Shown here: positions 46,474-56,193 of the stretch, piece after piece
Layout: the number at the start of each line of letters is the position of its first letter
Position numbering within the stretch: the first letter of the stretch is position 1
From: Collimonas fungivorans
GTDB lineage: Bacteria; Pseudomonadota; Gammaproteobacteria; Burkholderiales; Burkholderiaceae_D
Length of the DNA: 64,000 nucleotides
Assembly: GCF_001584145.1 (NCBI RefSeq)
Contig: NZ_CP013232.1
Coordinates: 2,108,001-2,172,000, forward strand
Direction of reading: 5' to 3'
Made by a program: the position numbers and the translations under genes
The notes under the pieces: model-generated
What the model was told of the DNA's origin: nothing
Seen by the model: only the letters and a program-made list of their open reading frames with translations
Database searches by the model: none

Positions 46474-47540
46474 TGGATCATTTCATCGCCGCCATCAATG
46501 CCACCGGCGCCGACTGGTTCGGCTTCATCTGGCCGCTGATCTGGAACCTGATCAAGATCGTCGTCGTAGTCGTGCCGCTGCTGCTGTGCGTGGCTTACAT
46601 GACTTACTGGGAGCGCAAGCTGATCGGCTGGATGCATATCCGCCTCGGCCCTAACCGGGTCGGTCCGGCCGGTTTGCTGCAGCCTATCGCCGACGCCCTC
46701 AAGCTGCTGCTGAAGGAAGTCACCTTGCCGGCGCGCGCCAACAAGGTCCTGTTCTTCATCGCTCCGATCATGACCATCATGCCGGCGCTGGCCGCCTGGG
46801 CGGTGGTGCCGTTCGGTCCGGAAACCGTGCTGGCCAACGTCAACGCCGGCCTGCTGTTTGTAATGGCGATCACTTCGATGGAAGTCTATGGCGTGATCAT
46901 CGCCGGCTGGGCTTCCAACTCCAAGTACGCTTTCCTCGGTGCTATGCGCGCTTCGGCGCAGATGGTGTCCTACGAAATTTCGATGGGCTTCGCCCTGGTG
47001 ATCGTGCTGATGGTGTCCGGCAGCCTGAACCTGACCGATATCGTGATGGCGCAAAGCAAGGGCTATTTCTACGATCACGGCGCTGCTTTCCTGTCATGGA
47101 ACTGGCTGTCGCTGCTGCCGGTGTTCCTGATTTATTTCATCTCGGGCATTGCTGAAACCAACCGTCACCCGTTCGACGTGGTGGAAGGCGAATCGGAAAT
47201 CGTTGCCGGCCACATGATCGAGTACTCGGGCATGTCGTTCGCGATGTTCTTCCTGGCCGAATACGCCAACATGATCCTGGTCTCTATCCTGACCACGCTG
47301 CTGTTCATGGGCGGCTGGGCCTCGCCGCTGGCGATGCTGGACTGGATCCCGGGCTGGATCTGGCTCGGCGCCAAGACCTTCTTCATGCTGTCGGTGTTTA
47401 TCTGGGTGCGTGCATCGTTCCCGCGTTATCGCTATGACCAGATCATGCGTCTCGGCTGGAAAGTATTCATCCCCTTGATTCTCGCCTACCTGGTGATTGT
47501 CGCTGCCTGGATTCAAAGTCCATGGAATATCTGGAAGTAA
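46470..47540 (+). CDS. nuoH: NADH-quinone oxidoreductase subunit H
   Basis: This 356-residue membrane subunit has about eight transmembrane helices and forms part of the quinone channel. The conserved [20 protein letters not shown] and the cytoplasmic loop [19 protein letters not shown] with its acidic residues are present. Two adjacent ATG codons (46470 and 46473) are possible starts. Confidence 0.98.
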   Translation: MMDHFIAAINATGADWFGFIWPLIWNLIKIVVVVVPLLLCVAYMTYWERKLIGWMHIRLGPNRVGPAGLLQPIADALKLLLKEVTLPARANKVLFFIAPIMTIMPALAAWAVVPFGPETVLANVNAGLLFVMAITSMEVYGVIIAGWASNSKYAFLGAMRASAQMVSYEISMGFALVIVLMVSGSLNLTDIVMAQSKGYFYDHGAAFLSWNWLSLLPVFLIYFISGIAETNRHPFDVVEGESEIVAGHMIEYSGMSFAMFFLAEYANMILVSILTTLLFMGGWASPLAMLDWIPGWIWLGAKTFFMLSVFIWVRASFPRYRYDQIMRLGWKVFIPLILAYLVIVAAWIQSPWNIWK

Positions 47541-47556
47541 TGGAAGGTTAGTGAAA

Positions 47557-48045
47557 ATGGAAGCCATCAAGGATTTTTTCGGCAGTCTGATGCTGCTGGA
47601 GTTGCTCAAAGGGTTGCGGCTGACTGGCCGTTACCTGTTTGCGCGCAAGATTACCGTGCTGTTCCCGGAAGAGAAGACGCCGCAATCGCCGCGTTTCCGC
47701 GGTTTGCACGCGCTGCGCCGCTACCCGAACGGCGAAGAGCGTTGCATCGCCTGCAAACTGTGTGAAGCGGTTTGCCCGGCAATGGCGATCACCATCGAGT
47801 CGGAACAGCGCGCCGACGGTTCGCGCCGCACCACGCGTTACGACATCGACCTGACCAAATGCATTTTCTGCGGTTTCTGCGAAGAGTCTTGCCCGGTCGA
47901 TTCGATCGTCGAGACCCACATCCTGGAATACCACGGTGAAAAGCGCGGCGATCTGTACTACACCAAGGAAATGCTGCTGGCCGTGGGCGACCGTTACGAA
48001 CCCGAGATTGCCGCGGCGCGCGCCGCGGATGCTGCATACCGATAA
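47557..48045 (+). CDS. nuoI: NADH-quinone oxidoreductase subunit I
   Basis: This 162-residue subunit holds two [4Fe-4S] clusters, N6a and N6b, in the tandem motifs [15 protein letters not shown] and [14 protein letters not shown]. The ATG at 47557 is nine bases after GGAAGG; the frame extends upstream into nuoH without a better start. Confidence 0.98.
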   Translation: MEAIKDFFGSLMLLELLKGLRLTGRYLFARKITVLFPEEKTPQSPRFRGLHALRRYPNGEERCIACKLCEAVCPAMAITIESEQRADGSRRTTRYDIDLTKCIFCGFCEESCPVDSIVETHILEYHGEKRGDLYYTKEMLLAVGDRYEPEIAAARAADAAYR

Positions 48046-48114
48046 CAACGCTGGTGTTTGATGACTGGCGATGCTTTTTTAGCTGACGTTTTTTAGCCGA
48101 ATTTTTGGGCCATT

Positions 48115-48786
48115 ATGGAATTTAAGACCTTCTTGTTCTACGCGTTTTCGGTGGTGCTGGTGATCGCCGCCTTGCGCGTGATTACTGCACGCAATCCAGT
48201 ACACGCCGCGCTGTTCCTGGTATTGTCGTTTTTCTCCGCGGCCGGCATCTGGATGCTGCTGAAAGCCGAATTCCTGTCCATCGTGCTGGTGCTGGTGTAT
48301 GTCGGCGCGGTGATGGTGCTGTTCCTGTTCGTGGTGATGATGCTGGATATCAACCTGGACAAGATGCGAGAGGGATTCTGGGGGTACTTCCCGCTGGCGG
48401 CGACCGTCGGCACGGTCATCGTGCTGGAAATGGCCGCGGTCATCTTCCACGGTTTCCAGGGTTCCGAGGCCGACGTTCCCGCCATCTCGGCCAACATCGG
48501 CAACACCAAGGAGCTGGGCAAGCTGATCTACACGGAATATGTGTACGCGTTTGAAATCGCCGCTGTCATATTGCTGGTGGCGATTGTCGCCGCGGTGGCC
48601 CTGACGCTGCGCCGCCGCAAGGACTCCAAGTACTTCTCGCCGTCCGCCGCGGTCAAGGTCAAGAGCACCGACCGGGTTCGCATCGTGAAGATGAAATCGG
48701 AAGCCAAGGTTGACCCGGTCGCGCCCGCGAATCCCGCCGCGCCTGCTGCAACTCCGCCGGCCGCACCAGCAGCCCCACAAAAATAA
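48115..48786 (+). CDS. nuoJ: NADH-quinone oxidoreductase subunit J
   Basis: This 223-residue membrane subunit has five transmembrane helices; the third carries the key VLVYVGAVMVLFLFVVMML segment with its pi-bulge region. The last 30 residues form a Pro/Ala-rich hydrophilic tail (VAPANPAAPAATPPAAPAAP). It is preceded by a 69-base gap after nuoI. Confidence 0.96.
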   Translation: MEFKTFLFYAFSVVLVIAALRVITARNPVHAALFLVLSFFSAAGIWMLLKAEFLSIVLVLVYVGAVMVLFLFVVMMLDINLDKMREGFWGYFPLAATVGTVIVLEMAAVIFHGFQGSEADVPAISANIGNTKELGKLIYTEYVYAFEIAAVILLVAIVAAVALTLRRRKDSKYFSPSAAVKVKSTDRVRIVKMKSEAKVDPVAPANPAAPAATPPAAPAAPQK

Positions 48787-48798
48787 CAAGGACGCAAT

Positions 48799-49107
48799 AT
48801 GGCAATTTCGCTCGCTCATTATCTGATCCTTGGCGCGATCCTGTTTTCGATCGGCATCGTCGGCATTTTCCTGAACCGCAAGAACCTGATCGTATTGCTG
48901 ATGGCAATCGAACTGATGCTGCTGGCGGTGAACATGAATTTCATCGCCTTCTCGTATTACCTGGGCGATGCGGCAGGGCAGATTTTCGTTTTCTTTATCC
49001 TCACGGTAGCGGCTGCCGAATCGGCAATTGGCTTGGCCATCCTGGTGGCGTTGTTCCGTAACCTGGACACCATCAATGTGGAAGATCTGGACAGCCTGAA
49101 GGGCTAG
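48799..49107 (+). CDS. nuoK: NADH-quinone oxidoreductase subunit K
   Basis: This 102-residue subunit has three transmembrane helices with the conserved glutamates in [13 protein letters not shown] and [16 protein letters not shown], which belong to the proton path. It has an AAGGA site before the ATG. Confidence 0.97.
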   Translation: MAISLAHYLILGAILFSIGIVGIFLNRKNLIVLLMAIELMLLAVNMNFIAFSYYLGDAAGQIFVFFILTVAAAESAIGLAILVALFRNLDTINVEDLDSLKG

Positions 49108-49192
49108 GGCTGACGAGGTATGGCGCCGGCGGCCTGGCTGCCGGCACATGGAATACGCAGACAACAAATAACGAATAAAGATAAGGTTCATC

Positions 49193-51295
49193 ATGGCGGG
49201 GCAACTTAACCCACAATTACTTCTTGCCGTACCGTTGGCGCCGCTTGCTGGCGCTGCGATCGCGGGCTTATTCGGCACCAAATTCTTCGGCAACCTGGTC
49301 GGTCGCAAGACCTCGCACACGGTCACGATCCTGGGCGTGCTGATCGCCCTGATCATTTCCGTGCAGACCTTGCTGGCGGTGATCGACGGCGCCAGTTTCA
49401 ACGGCACCTTGTACACCTGGATGACGGTCGGTGGCGTCAAGCTGGAAATCGGCTTCCTGGTCGACAGCCTGACGGCCATGATGATGTGCGTGGTGACCTT
49501 TGTCTCGCTGATGGTGCATATCTACACCATCGGCTACATGAAAGACGACGAAGGCTACAACCGCTTCTTCGCCTACATTTCCCTGTTCACCTTCTCGATG
49601 CTGATGCTGGTCATGAGCAACAACTTCCTGCAGCTGTTCTTCGGCTGGGAAGCGGTGGGCCTGGTGTCGTATCTGCTGATCGGTTTCTGGTACACCCGTC
49701 CGACCGCGATTTTCGCCAACATGAAAGCGTTCCTGGTCAACCGCGTCGGCGACTTCGGTTTCATCCTCGGCATCGGCTTGCTGCTGGCGTATTCCGGTTC
49801 CATGAACTACAGCGAAGTATTCGCGCAAAAGGGCATGCTGGCGCAGCTGACCTTGCCGGGCAGCGACTGGATGCTGCTGACGGTTGCCTGCATCTGCCTG
49901 TTCATCGGCGCCATGGGCAAATCGGCGCAGTTCCCGCTGCACGTCTGGCTGCCGGATTCGATGGAAGGCCCGACCCCGATTTCCGCACTGATCCACGCCG
50001 CTACCATGGTCACCGCCGGCATCTTCATGGTGACCCGCATGTCGCCGCTGTTTGAACTGTCCGATACTGCCTTGTCGTTCATCCTGATCATCGGTTCGAT
50101 TACCGCCTTGTTCATGGGTTTCCTCGGCGTGATCCAGACTGACATCAAACGCGTGGTGGCTTACTCGACCCTGTCGCAGCTCGGTTACATGACCGTGGCC
50201 CTGGGCGCTTCGGCCTACTCGGTGGCGGTATTCCACCTGATGACGCATGCTTTCTTCAAGGCCTTGCTGTTCCTTGGCGCCGGTTCGGTCATCATCGGCC
50301 TGCACCACGACCAGGACATGCGCAACATGGGCGGCCTGCGCAAATACATGCCGATCACCTGGATCACTTCGCTGGTCGGTTCGCTGGCGCTGATCGGCAC
50401 GCCATTCTTCTCCGGTTTCTATTCGAAGGACAGCATCATCGAAGCGGCGCATGCATCGACCCTGTTCGGTTCCGGTTTTGCTTATTTTGCAGTACTGGCA
50501 AGCGTGTTTGTCACGGCTTTCTACTCGTTCCGCATGTATTTCATGGTGTTCCATGGCGAAGAGCGCTTCGGCAAGGCTCATGACGGCCACGACGCTCACG
50601 CGGCGCATGCGGCCAATGATGCGCACACCGCGCACGCAGGGCACGATGGACGTGACGATCATCACGACGATGAGTATGAACACGAGCACCATGGCCTGGC
50701 TCCCGGCCAGAAGCCGCAGGAATCGCCTTGGGTGGTGACCTTGCCGCTGATCCTGCTGGCGATCCCGTCGGCCGTCATCGGTTTCCTGGCGATCGAGCCG
50801 ATGTTGTATGGCAGCTTCTTCAAGGACGTGATTTTCGTCAACGAAGCACACCATGCGATGGAAGAACTGCGCCATGAGTTCCACGGCCCGGTCAGCATGG
50901 TCAGCCATGCGTTTTTCTCGGCGCCGTTGTGGCTGGCGATTGCCGGCGTGGCGGCAGCGTACTACTGCTACATGGTCAACCCGCGCCTGCCGGCGGCGAT
51001 CAAGCAGAAGGCCGGTCCGATCTTCACGCTGCTCGACAACAAATACTATATGGACAAGTTCAACGATGTGGTGTTTGCCGGCGGTGCCCGCCTGCTCGGC
51101 CGCGGCTTGTGGAATGCCGGCGACCGTGGCCTGATCGACGGCCTGATCGTCAACGGCAGCGCCAAGGCAGTCAGCTGGTTCTCGAAAATCACCCGTCTCT
51201 GGCAGTCCGGATACATCTATCACTATGCATTCGTGATGATTATCGGGGTGCTGGGTTTCCTGGTTTGGTTCATGCCGTTTCCGTTTGCCAAATAA
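49193..51295 (+). CDS. nuoL: NADH-quinone oxidoreductase subunit L with His-rich loop
   Basis: This 700-residue antiporter-like subunit is the distal proton pump of complex I. The core includes GWEAVGLVSYLLIGFW with the key glutamate, GAMGKSAQFPLHVWLPD and the long C-terminal lateral helix. Between helices, at about residues 460-510, there is a hydrophilic insertion with about a dozen histidines and many Asp/Glu residues (for example DDHHDDEYEHEHHG), absent from the classic E. coli protein. Confidence 0.97.
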   Translation: MAGQLNPQLLLAVPLAPLAGAAIAGLFGTKFFGNLVGRKTSHTVTILGVLIALIISVQTLLAVIDGASFNGTLYTWMTVGGVKLEIGFLVDSLTAMMMCVVTFVSLMVHIYTIGYMKDDEGYNRFFAYISLFTFSMLMLVMSNNFLQLFFGWEAVGLVSYLLIGFWYTRPTAIFANMKAFLVNRVGDFGFILGIGLLLAYSGSMNYSEVFAQKGMLAQLTLPGSDWMLLTVACICLFIGAMGKSAQFPLHVWLPDSMEGPTPISALIHAATMVTAGIFMVTRMSPLFELSDTALSFILIIGSITALFMGFLGVIQTDIKRVVAYSTLSQLGYMTVALGASAYSVAVFHLMTHAFFKALLFLGAGSVIIGLHHDQDMRNMGGLRKYMPITWITSLVGSLALIGTPFFSGFYSKDSIIEAAHASTLFGSGFAYFAVLASVFVTAFYSFRMYFMVFHGEERFGKAHDGHDAHAAHAANDAHTAHAGHDGRDDHHDDEYEHEHHGLAPGQKPQESPWVVTLPLILLAIPSAVIGFLAIEPMLYGSFFKDVIFVNEAHHAMEELRHEFHGPVSMVSHAFFSAPLWLAIAGVAAAYYCYMVNPRLPAAIKQKAGPIFTLLDNKYYMDKFNDVVFAGGARLLGRGLWNAGDRGLIDGLIVNGSAKAVSWFSKITRLWQSGYIYHYAFVMIIGVLGFLVWFMPFPFAK

Positions 51296-51336
51296 GCTGG
51301 CGAAGCAAACTCAGTTAGGTTAGATCAATAACAAAT

Positions 51337-52821
51337 ATGTCAACTTTCCCTCTTCTCAGCCTCGCGATCTGGTGTCCGGTCGCGTTCGGTATCCTGGTCC
51401 TGGCAGTAGGCCGCGACGATAATCCAACCCTGGTGCGCTGGCTGTCGCTGCTCGGTGCCGCCGTCAGTTTTGTGGTGACGCTGCCCTTGGTCAGCGGCTT
51501 TGATAATGCCTTCCACGGCATGCAGTTTGTTGAAAAGACCACCTGGATCGACCGTTTCAACGTCAACTACTATCTCGGCATCGACGGCATCTCCCTGTGG
51601 TTCGTGCCGTTGACGGCATTCATCACGGTACTGGTGGTGATCTCCGCCTGGCAGGTGATCGAGAAAAAAGTCGCGCAGTATATGGGCGCTTTCCTGATCC
51701 TGTCGGGCCTGATGATCGGCGTTTTCTGCGCGCTGGACGGCATGCTGTTCTACGTGTTCTTCGAAGCCACGCTGATCCCGATGTTCATCATCGTCGGCGT
51801 CTGGGGCGGCGCCAACCGCGTCTATGCCGCGATCAAGTTCTTCCTGTACACCCTGATGGGTTCGCTGCTGATGCTGATCGCCTTGCTGTACCTGTATATC
51901 CAGTCGGGCGGCAGTTTCGAGATCCTGACCTGGCACCAGCTGCCGCTGACGATGACCGCGCAGATCCTGATTTTCCTGGCCTTCCTGATGGCGTTTGCCG
52001 TCAAGGTGCCGATGTGGCCGGTGCATACCTGGCTGCCGGATGCCCACGTGGAAGCGCCGACCGGCGGTTCCGTGGTGCTGGCGGCCATCATGCTGAAGCT
52101 GGGCGGCTACGGCTTCCTGCGTTTCTCGCTGCCGATCACGCCTGACGCCAGCCACTACCTGGCCGGATTCATCATCACTTTGTCGCTGATCGCGGTCATT
52201 TATATCGGCCTGGTGGCGCTGGTGCAGAACGACATGAAAAAGCTGATCGCCTATTCGTCGATCGCCCACATGGGTTTCGTTACCCTCGGTTTCTTCATTT
52301 TCAACGATATCGGCTTGCAGGGCGGCATCGTGCAAATGATCTCGCACGGTTTTGTATCGGGTGCGATGTTCCTTTGCATCGGTGTCCTGTACGACCGCAT
52401 GCATACCCGCCAGATCGCCGAATACGGCGGTGTGGTCAACGTCATGCCGCGTTTCGCCGCCTTGTTCGTACTGTTCTCGCTGGCCAATTCCGGTCTGCCA
52501 GGCACCTCCGGTTTTGTCGGCGAATTCATGGTGATCCTGGGCGCGGTCAAGTTCAATTTCTGGATCGGCCTGCTGGCGGCGACCGCCTTGATCCTGGGCG
52601 CGGCGTATTCGCTGTGGCTGGTCAAGCGCGTAGTGTTCGGCGCCATCACCAATTCGCATGTGAAAGAAATGCTGGACCTGAACAAGCGTGAGTTCGTCAT
52701 GCTGGGCGTGCTGGCGATTGCCGTCATCGCAATGGGCGTGTATCCGGCGCCGTTCACCGATGCGATGCAAGTATCGGTGGCCGACCTGCTGAAGCATGTC
52801 GCGGTTACCAAGTTAAACTGA
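51337..52821 (+). CDS. nuoM: NADH-quinone oxidoreductase subunit M
   Basis: This 494-residue antiporter-like proton-pumping subunit has about 14 transmembrane helices. Conserved charged residues are visible in FYVFFEATLIPMF (Glu), AVKVPMWPVHTWLPDAHVEAP (Lys) and IAYSSIAHMGFV. Confidence 0.97.
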   Translation: MSTFPLLSLAIWCPVAFGILVLAVGRDDNPTLVRWLSLLGAAVSFVVTLPLVSGFDNAFHGMQFVEKTTWIDRFNVNYYLGIDGISLWFVPLTAFITVLVVISAWQVIEKKVAQYMGAFLILSGLMIGVFCALDGMLFYVFFEATLIPMFIIVGVWGGANRVYAAIKFFLYTLMGSLLMLIALLYLYIQSGGSFEILTWHQLPLTMTAQILIFLAFLMAFAVKVPMWPVHTWLPDAHVEAPTGGSVVLAAIMLKLGGYGFLRFSLPITPDASHYLAGFIITLSLIAVIYIGLVALVQNDMKKLIAYSSIAHMGFVTLGFFIFNDIGLQGGIVQMISHGFVSGAMFLCIGVLYDRMHTRQIAEYGGVVNVMPRFAALFVLFSLANSGLPGTSGFVGEFMVILGAVKFNFWIGLLAATALILGAAYSLWLVKRVVFGAITNSHVKEMLDLNKREFVMLGVLAIAVIAMGVYPAPFTDAMQVSVADLLKHVAVTKLN

Positions 52822-52863
52822 TTACATAGCGCAAGCGTTGCATAAAAAATAAGCGGCAAATAA

Positions 52864-54375
52864 ATGAATAACATGAATCTGATCCCTGTTTATCCGGAAA
52901 TCTTTCTGCTGATTGCGACTTCGGTCGTGCTGCTGATCGATATGTTCGTTTCGGATGCCAAGCGCTACCTTACCTACTACCTGACGCTGGCCGTGCTGGC
53001 CGTGTGTTTCGTATTGACGTTTGGCGCATTCCAAAGCGGGGAGACGGTTTACACCTTCCACAACATGTTCGTCTCCGATCCGCTGAGCAGCCTGCTGAAG
53101 CTGGTGTCTTATGTGGCGGTGGCGATCACGCTGGTGTATTCGCGCCGTTATGTGAGCGAGCGCGGCATGGTCGGCGGCCATCTCGGCGGCGAATTCTATC
53201 CGTTGGCGCTGTTTACCCTGCTGGGCCAGATGGTGATGATCTCGGGCAGCAATTTCCTCAGCATCTACCTCGGCCTGGAACTGATGTCGCTGTCGCTGTA
53301 TGCATTGGTGGCATTGCGACGCGACAGCGCCGGCGCGACTGAAGCAGCCATGAAATATTTCGTGCTGGGCGCAATGGCTTCCGGTTTCCTGCTGTACGGG
53401 ATGTCGATGCTGTACGGCGCCACCGGTTCGCTTGACCTGATCGAAGTCACCCGCGCCGCATCTTCCGGCGGCATCAACCCGACCGTGCTGCTGTTCGGCG
53501 TGGTGTTCATCGTCGCCGGCCTGGCGTTCAAGCTGGGCGCCGTGCCGTTCCACATGTGGGTGCCTGACGTCTACCAGGGCGCACCGACTGCCGTTACCCT
53601 GCTGCTGGGCGGCGCGCCCAAGCTGGCGGCTTTTGCGATCTGTTTCCGCCTGCTGGTGGAGGCGTTGTTGCCGCTGGCGACCGACTGGCAGCAAATGCTG
53701 ACCGTGCTGGCGGTGCTGTCGATGGCGATCGGTAACATCACTGCGATTGCCCAGACCAACATCAAGCGCATGCTGGCGTATTCGACCATTTCCCACATGG
53801 GCTTCATGCTGCTCGGCCTGCTGGCCGGCGTGGTCGACGGCAACCTGTTCTCGACCGCCAATGCATATAGCTCGGCCATGTTCTATTCGATCACCTACGT
53901 GATGACCACGCTCGGCACCTTCGGCGTCATCATGCTGCTGGCGCGCTCCGGTTTCGAAGCGGAAAACATGGACGACTTCAAAGGCTTGAACCAGCGCAGC
54001 CCCTGGTTCGCCGCGGTAATGCTGGTCCTGATGCTGTCGCTGGCGGGAATTCCGCCGATGATGGGCTTCTACGCCAAGCTGTCCGTGCTGCAGGCCGTGC
54101 TCGGCACCGGCAGCGGCCAGCTCTGGCTGGTGATAGTGGCCGTGCTGTTCTCGCTGATCGGCGCCTTCTACTACCTGCGTGTGATCAAGCTGATGTATTT
54201 TGACGAGCCGCAAGACAGCTCGCCGATTGTCGCCCACCTTGATGTGCGCGTATTGCTCAGCCTGAACGGCATGGCGGTGCTGGTGCTGGGCTTGTGGCCA
54301 GGCTGGCTGATGGATGCCACCACTACAGCTATCGTGAAGACCTTGACCTCGTTCCTCGGCAGAGTGGTGCAGTAA
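52864..54375 (+). CDS. nuoN: NADH-quinone oxidoreductase subunit N
   Basis: This 503-residue antiporter-like subunit completes complex I. It has [17 protein letters not shown] with the key glutamate, [21 protein letters not shown] and [17 protein letters not shown]. The DUF2818 gene follows after four bases, so it is probably in the same transcript. Confidence 0.97.
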   Translation: MNNMNLIPVYPEIFLLIATSVVLLIDMFVSDAKRYLTYYLTLAVLAVCFVLTFGAFQSGETVYTFHNMFVSDPLSSLLKLVSYVAVAITLVYSRRYVSERGMVGGHLGGEFYPLALFTLLGQMVMISGSNFLSIYLGLELMSLSLYALVALRRDSAGATEAAMKYFVLGAMASGFLLYGMSMLYGATGSLDLIEVTRAASSGGINPTVLLFGVVFIVAGLAFKLGAVPFHMWVPDVYQGAPTAVTLLLGGAPKLAAFAICFRLLVEALLPLATDWQQMLTVLAVLSMAIGNITAIAQTNIKRMLAYSTISHMGFMLLGLLAGVVDGNLFSTANAYSSAMFYSITYVMTTLGTFGVIMLLARSGFEAENMDDFKGLNQRSPWFAAVMLVLMLSLAGIPPMMGFYAKLSVLQAVLGTGSGQLWLVIVAVLFSLIGAFYYLRVIKLMYFDEPQDSSPIVAHLDVRVLLSLNGMAVLVLGLWPGWLMDATTTAIVKTLTSFLGRVVQ

Positions 54376-54379
54376 CTCC

Positions 54380-54694
54380 GTGAATGTCTCTCTCTCCAGC
54401 TGGTTCGTGATCCTGTTGGCGCTGCTGGCCGCAAACCTGCCGTTTATCAACGAACGCCTGTTCGCCCTGGTGCCGCTGAAGTCCGGCGGCCAGGCCGCGG
54501 TCAAGCCGGTCTGGGTGCGTTTGCTTGAGCTGTTCGCCTTGTATGCGCTGGTTGGCCTGTTTGCGTATGTGCTGGAAGCGAATATCGGCAATACCTTTCG
54601 CCAGGGCTGGGAATTTTATGCCGTGACCGGCTGCATGTTCCTGGTGCTGGCCTATCCCGGCTACGTGCTGCGCTACCTGAAGAAGCACCGCTGA
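54380..54694 (+). CDS. DUF2818 family small membrane protein
   Basis: This 104-residue protein has three hydrophobic segments (SSWFVILLALLAANLPF, LLELFALYALVGLFAYVL, FLVLAYPGYVLRYL) and follows nuoN closely, as DUF2818 genes do across betaproteobacteria. It starts at GTG 54380. The constant location suggests a role linked to complex I assembly or function, but no activity is known. Confidence 0.88.
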   Translation: MNVSLSSWFVILLALLAANLPFINERLFALVPLKSGGQAAVKPVWVRLLELFALYALVGLFAYVLEANIGNTFRQGWEFYAVTGCMFLVLAYPGYVLRYLKKHR

Positions 54695-54784
54695 CCTGGC
54701 TTCCTGCCTGGCAGCCCGGCCTGCAGCCTGCGCCTGCATTACAATCTTCCTCTCGTCTGCCTTATCTTTCCTCGGAGTTCCCGC

Positions 54785-55342
54785 ATGGATAGTCACCTGA
54801 TAGAAACCCGGATCGCCAGCGCCGAAGCTTATGACGGCGACTTCCTCAAAGTACAGCGCGATACGGTGCAGCTGCCCGACGGCAAAGCGACCACGCGCGA
54901 ATACATCAAGCATCCCGGCGCAGTAGTCATCCTGCCGCTATTCGAGGATGGCTCGGTCTTGCTTGAACGCCAATACCGTTATCCGCTGGAGCGCGTGTTC
55001 ATTGAATATCCGGCCGGGAAAATCGATCCGGGCGAAGATCACCTAGACTGCGCCAAGCGCGAATTGCTGGAAGAAACGGGTTATACAGCGACCGAATGGC
55101 AGCATGTCTGCACCATCCATAATGCGATTGCGTATTCCGATGAGCACCTGGAACTCTACCTGGCGCGCGGCCTGGTCGGCGGCGAGCGCAAGCTGGACGA
55201 TGGCGAATTCCTGGACGTCTTCAAGGCGCCGCTGGCGGATATGCTGGGCTGGGTGAGGGAAGGCAAGGTGACCGACGTCAAGACCGTGATCGGCACCTTC
55301 TGGCTTGAAAAAATTGTCGCCGGCGATTGGAAACTACCGTAG
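54785..55342 (+). CDS. NUDIX hydrolase (ADP-ribose pyrophosphatase type)
   Basis: This 185-residue enzyme has a full NUDIX box, GKIDPGEDHLDCAKRELLEE followed by TGY (about residues 79-101), which binds the metal and hydrolyses a nucleoside diphosphate linked to another group, probably ADP-ribose. The upstream REYIKHPGAVVILPL and QYRYPLERVFIEYPAG segments match ADP-ribose pyrophosphatases. A CGGAG site precedes the ATG. Confidence 0.93.
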   Translation: MDSHLIETRIASAEAYDGDFLKVQRDTVQLPDGKATTREYIKHPGAVVILPLFEDGSVLLERQYRYPLERVFIEYPAGKIDPGEDHLDCAKRELLEETGYTATEWQHVCTIHNAIAYSDEHLELYLARGLVGGERKLDDGEFLDVFKAPLADMLGWVREGKVTDVKTVIGTFWLEKIVAGDWKLP

Positions 55343-55668
55343 GAGCGCAAGCGGGATATTTTTTCCCCGTCCTTGTTGCTGTGTCGACGAGTTGAGCTTA
55401 TCCGCTTTCCCCTGGCGGCGATGTATTGTCATTAAATTAATTGCATCTCCACAGCACAGATACTGAAAACTTCAAGCTGTCATTAATAGCAGGTTGCTGT
55501 GCGGAAATTAATTTCGTATTCTTGCTCTTAGACTGACAAATCCCGCTTTGGCTGGAGCTAAATGCAGCAGCATTTTGCGTGCGGCCATCCTTTTTTTTCA
55601 GTGCATACAGGCAACTCAAAAACCCAACATCACGATTGAAGGGTCAGATTTTCAATGCGCGCTTCCGT
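55343..55668. other. AT-richer intergenic junction before the accessory cluster
   Basis: No gene is convincing in these 326 bases. The base composition changes from GC-rich to AT-rich here, and a candidate promoter-operator lies at 55494-55522. There is no transposase, integrase or clear direct repeat at the junction. Confidence 0.5.
55494..55522 (+). promoter_or_regulatory. candidate promoter with palindromic operator for the acyl cluster
   Basis: TTGCTG (55494-55499) and TATTCT (55517-55522) are 17 bases apart. The spacer contains the perfect 12-base palindrome GAAATTAATTTC (55504-55515), placed where a repressor would block RNA polymerase. It is the best promoter candidate upstream of the cluster. 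Confidence 0.45.
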
Positions 55669-56193
55669 ATGAAAAATCTCGAGCTGAATCGCCTGAAAAC
55701 GCAGTTGTTGTTTGCGCAAGATGCGGCCAATCAGTTGGACGCATCGTTAGACCAAAGCCAGATCAAGAAAATGATCCCGCATCGAGCGCCTTTTCTCATG
55801 GTTGACAATGTGGAGCTGATCAATCTTGAACTCAGATTAATACAAGCAACAAGATGGATAGACCCAAAAGATCCGGTATTCGAAGGGCACTTTCCCAACA
55901 ATCCCATCTACCCGGGTGTTTTGCAGCAGGAAAGTATGTTTCAAACTGCTCTCATCTTGATGTATTTCTTATTAAATGAAACGGTTGTCCCGCCGCTAGA
56001 AGAGCAAGTCACCAATGCAGTCGGCACCCGGATCTACGATGTTTTTCATTTGTCCGCGGTACGCCCCGATGACTTGATGACGATTCGATGCTGCATCGCT
56101 GAATACGATTCGCTGGTAGCGACCGCCATTGTCCAGATTGCGGTCAACCAGCAGATCGTAACCGTAGGAAAAGGAGAATTTTTTGTCTTCTGA
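55669..56193 (+). CDS. FabZ-like 3-hydroxyacyl-ACP dehydratase
   Basis: This hot-dog-fold enzyme of 174 residues would dehydrate a 3-hydroxyacyl-ACP. It has QIKKMIPHRAPFLMVDNV, the catalytic His74 in FEGHFPNNPIYPG and the partner acidic residue Glu88 in PGVLQQESM, as in FabZ. About 30 residues precede the family's usual start. The ATG at 55669 has no good ribosome site, and a GTG at 55579 could give a longer form. It opens an operon of fatty-acid or polyketide enzymes; its end overlaps the ketosynthase gene by 11 bases. Confidence 0.85.
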   Translation: MKNLELNRLKTQLLFAQDAANQLDASLDQSQIKKMIPHRAPFLMVDNVELINLELRLIQATRWIDPKDPVFEGHFPNNPIYPGVLQQESMFQTALILMYFLLNETVVPPLEEQVTNAVGTRIYDVFHLSAVRPDDLMTIRCCIAEYDSLVATAIVQIAVNQQIVTVGKGEFFVF

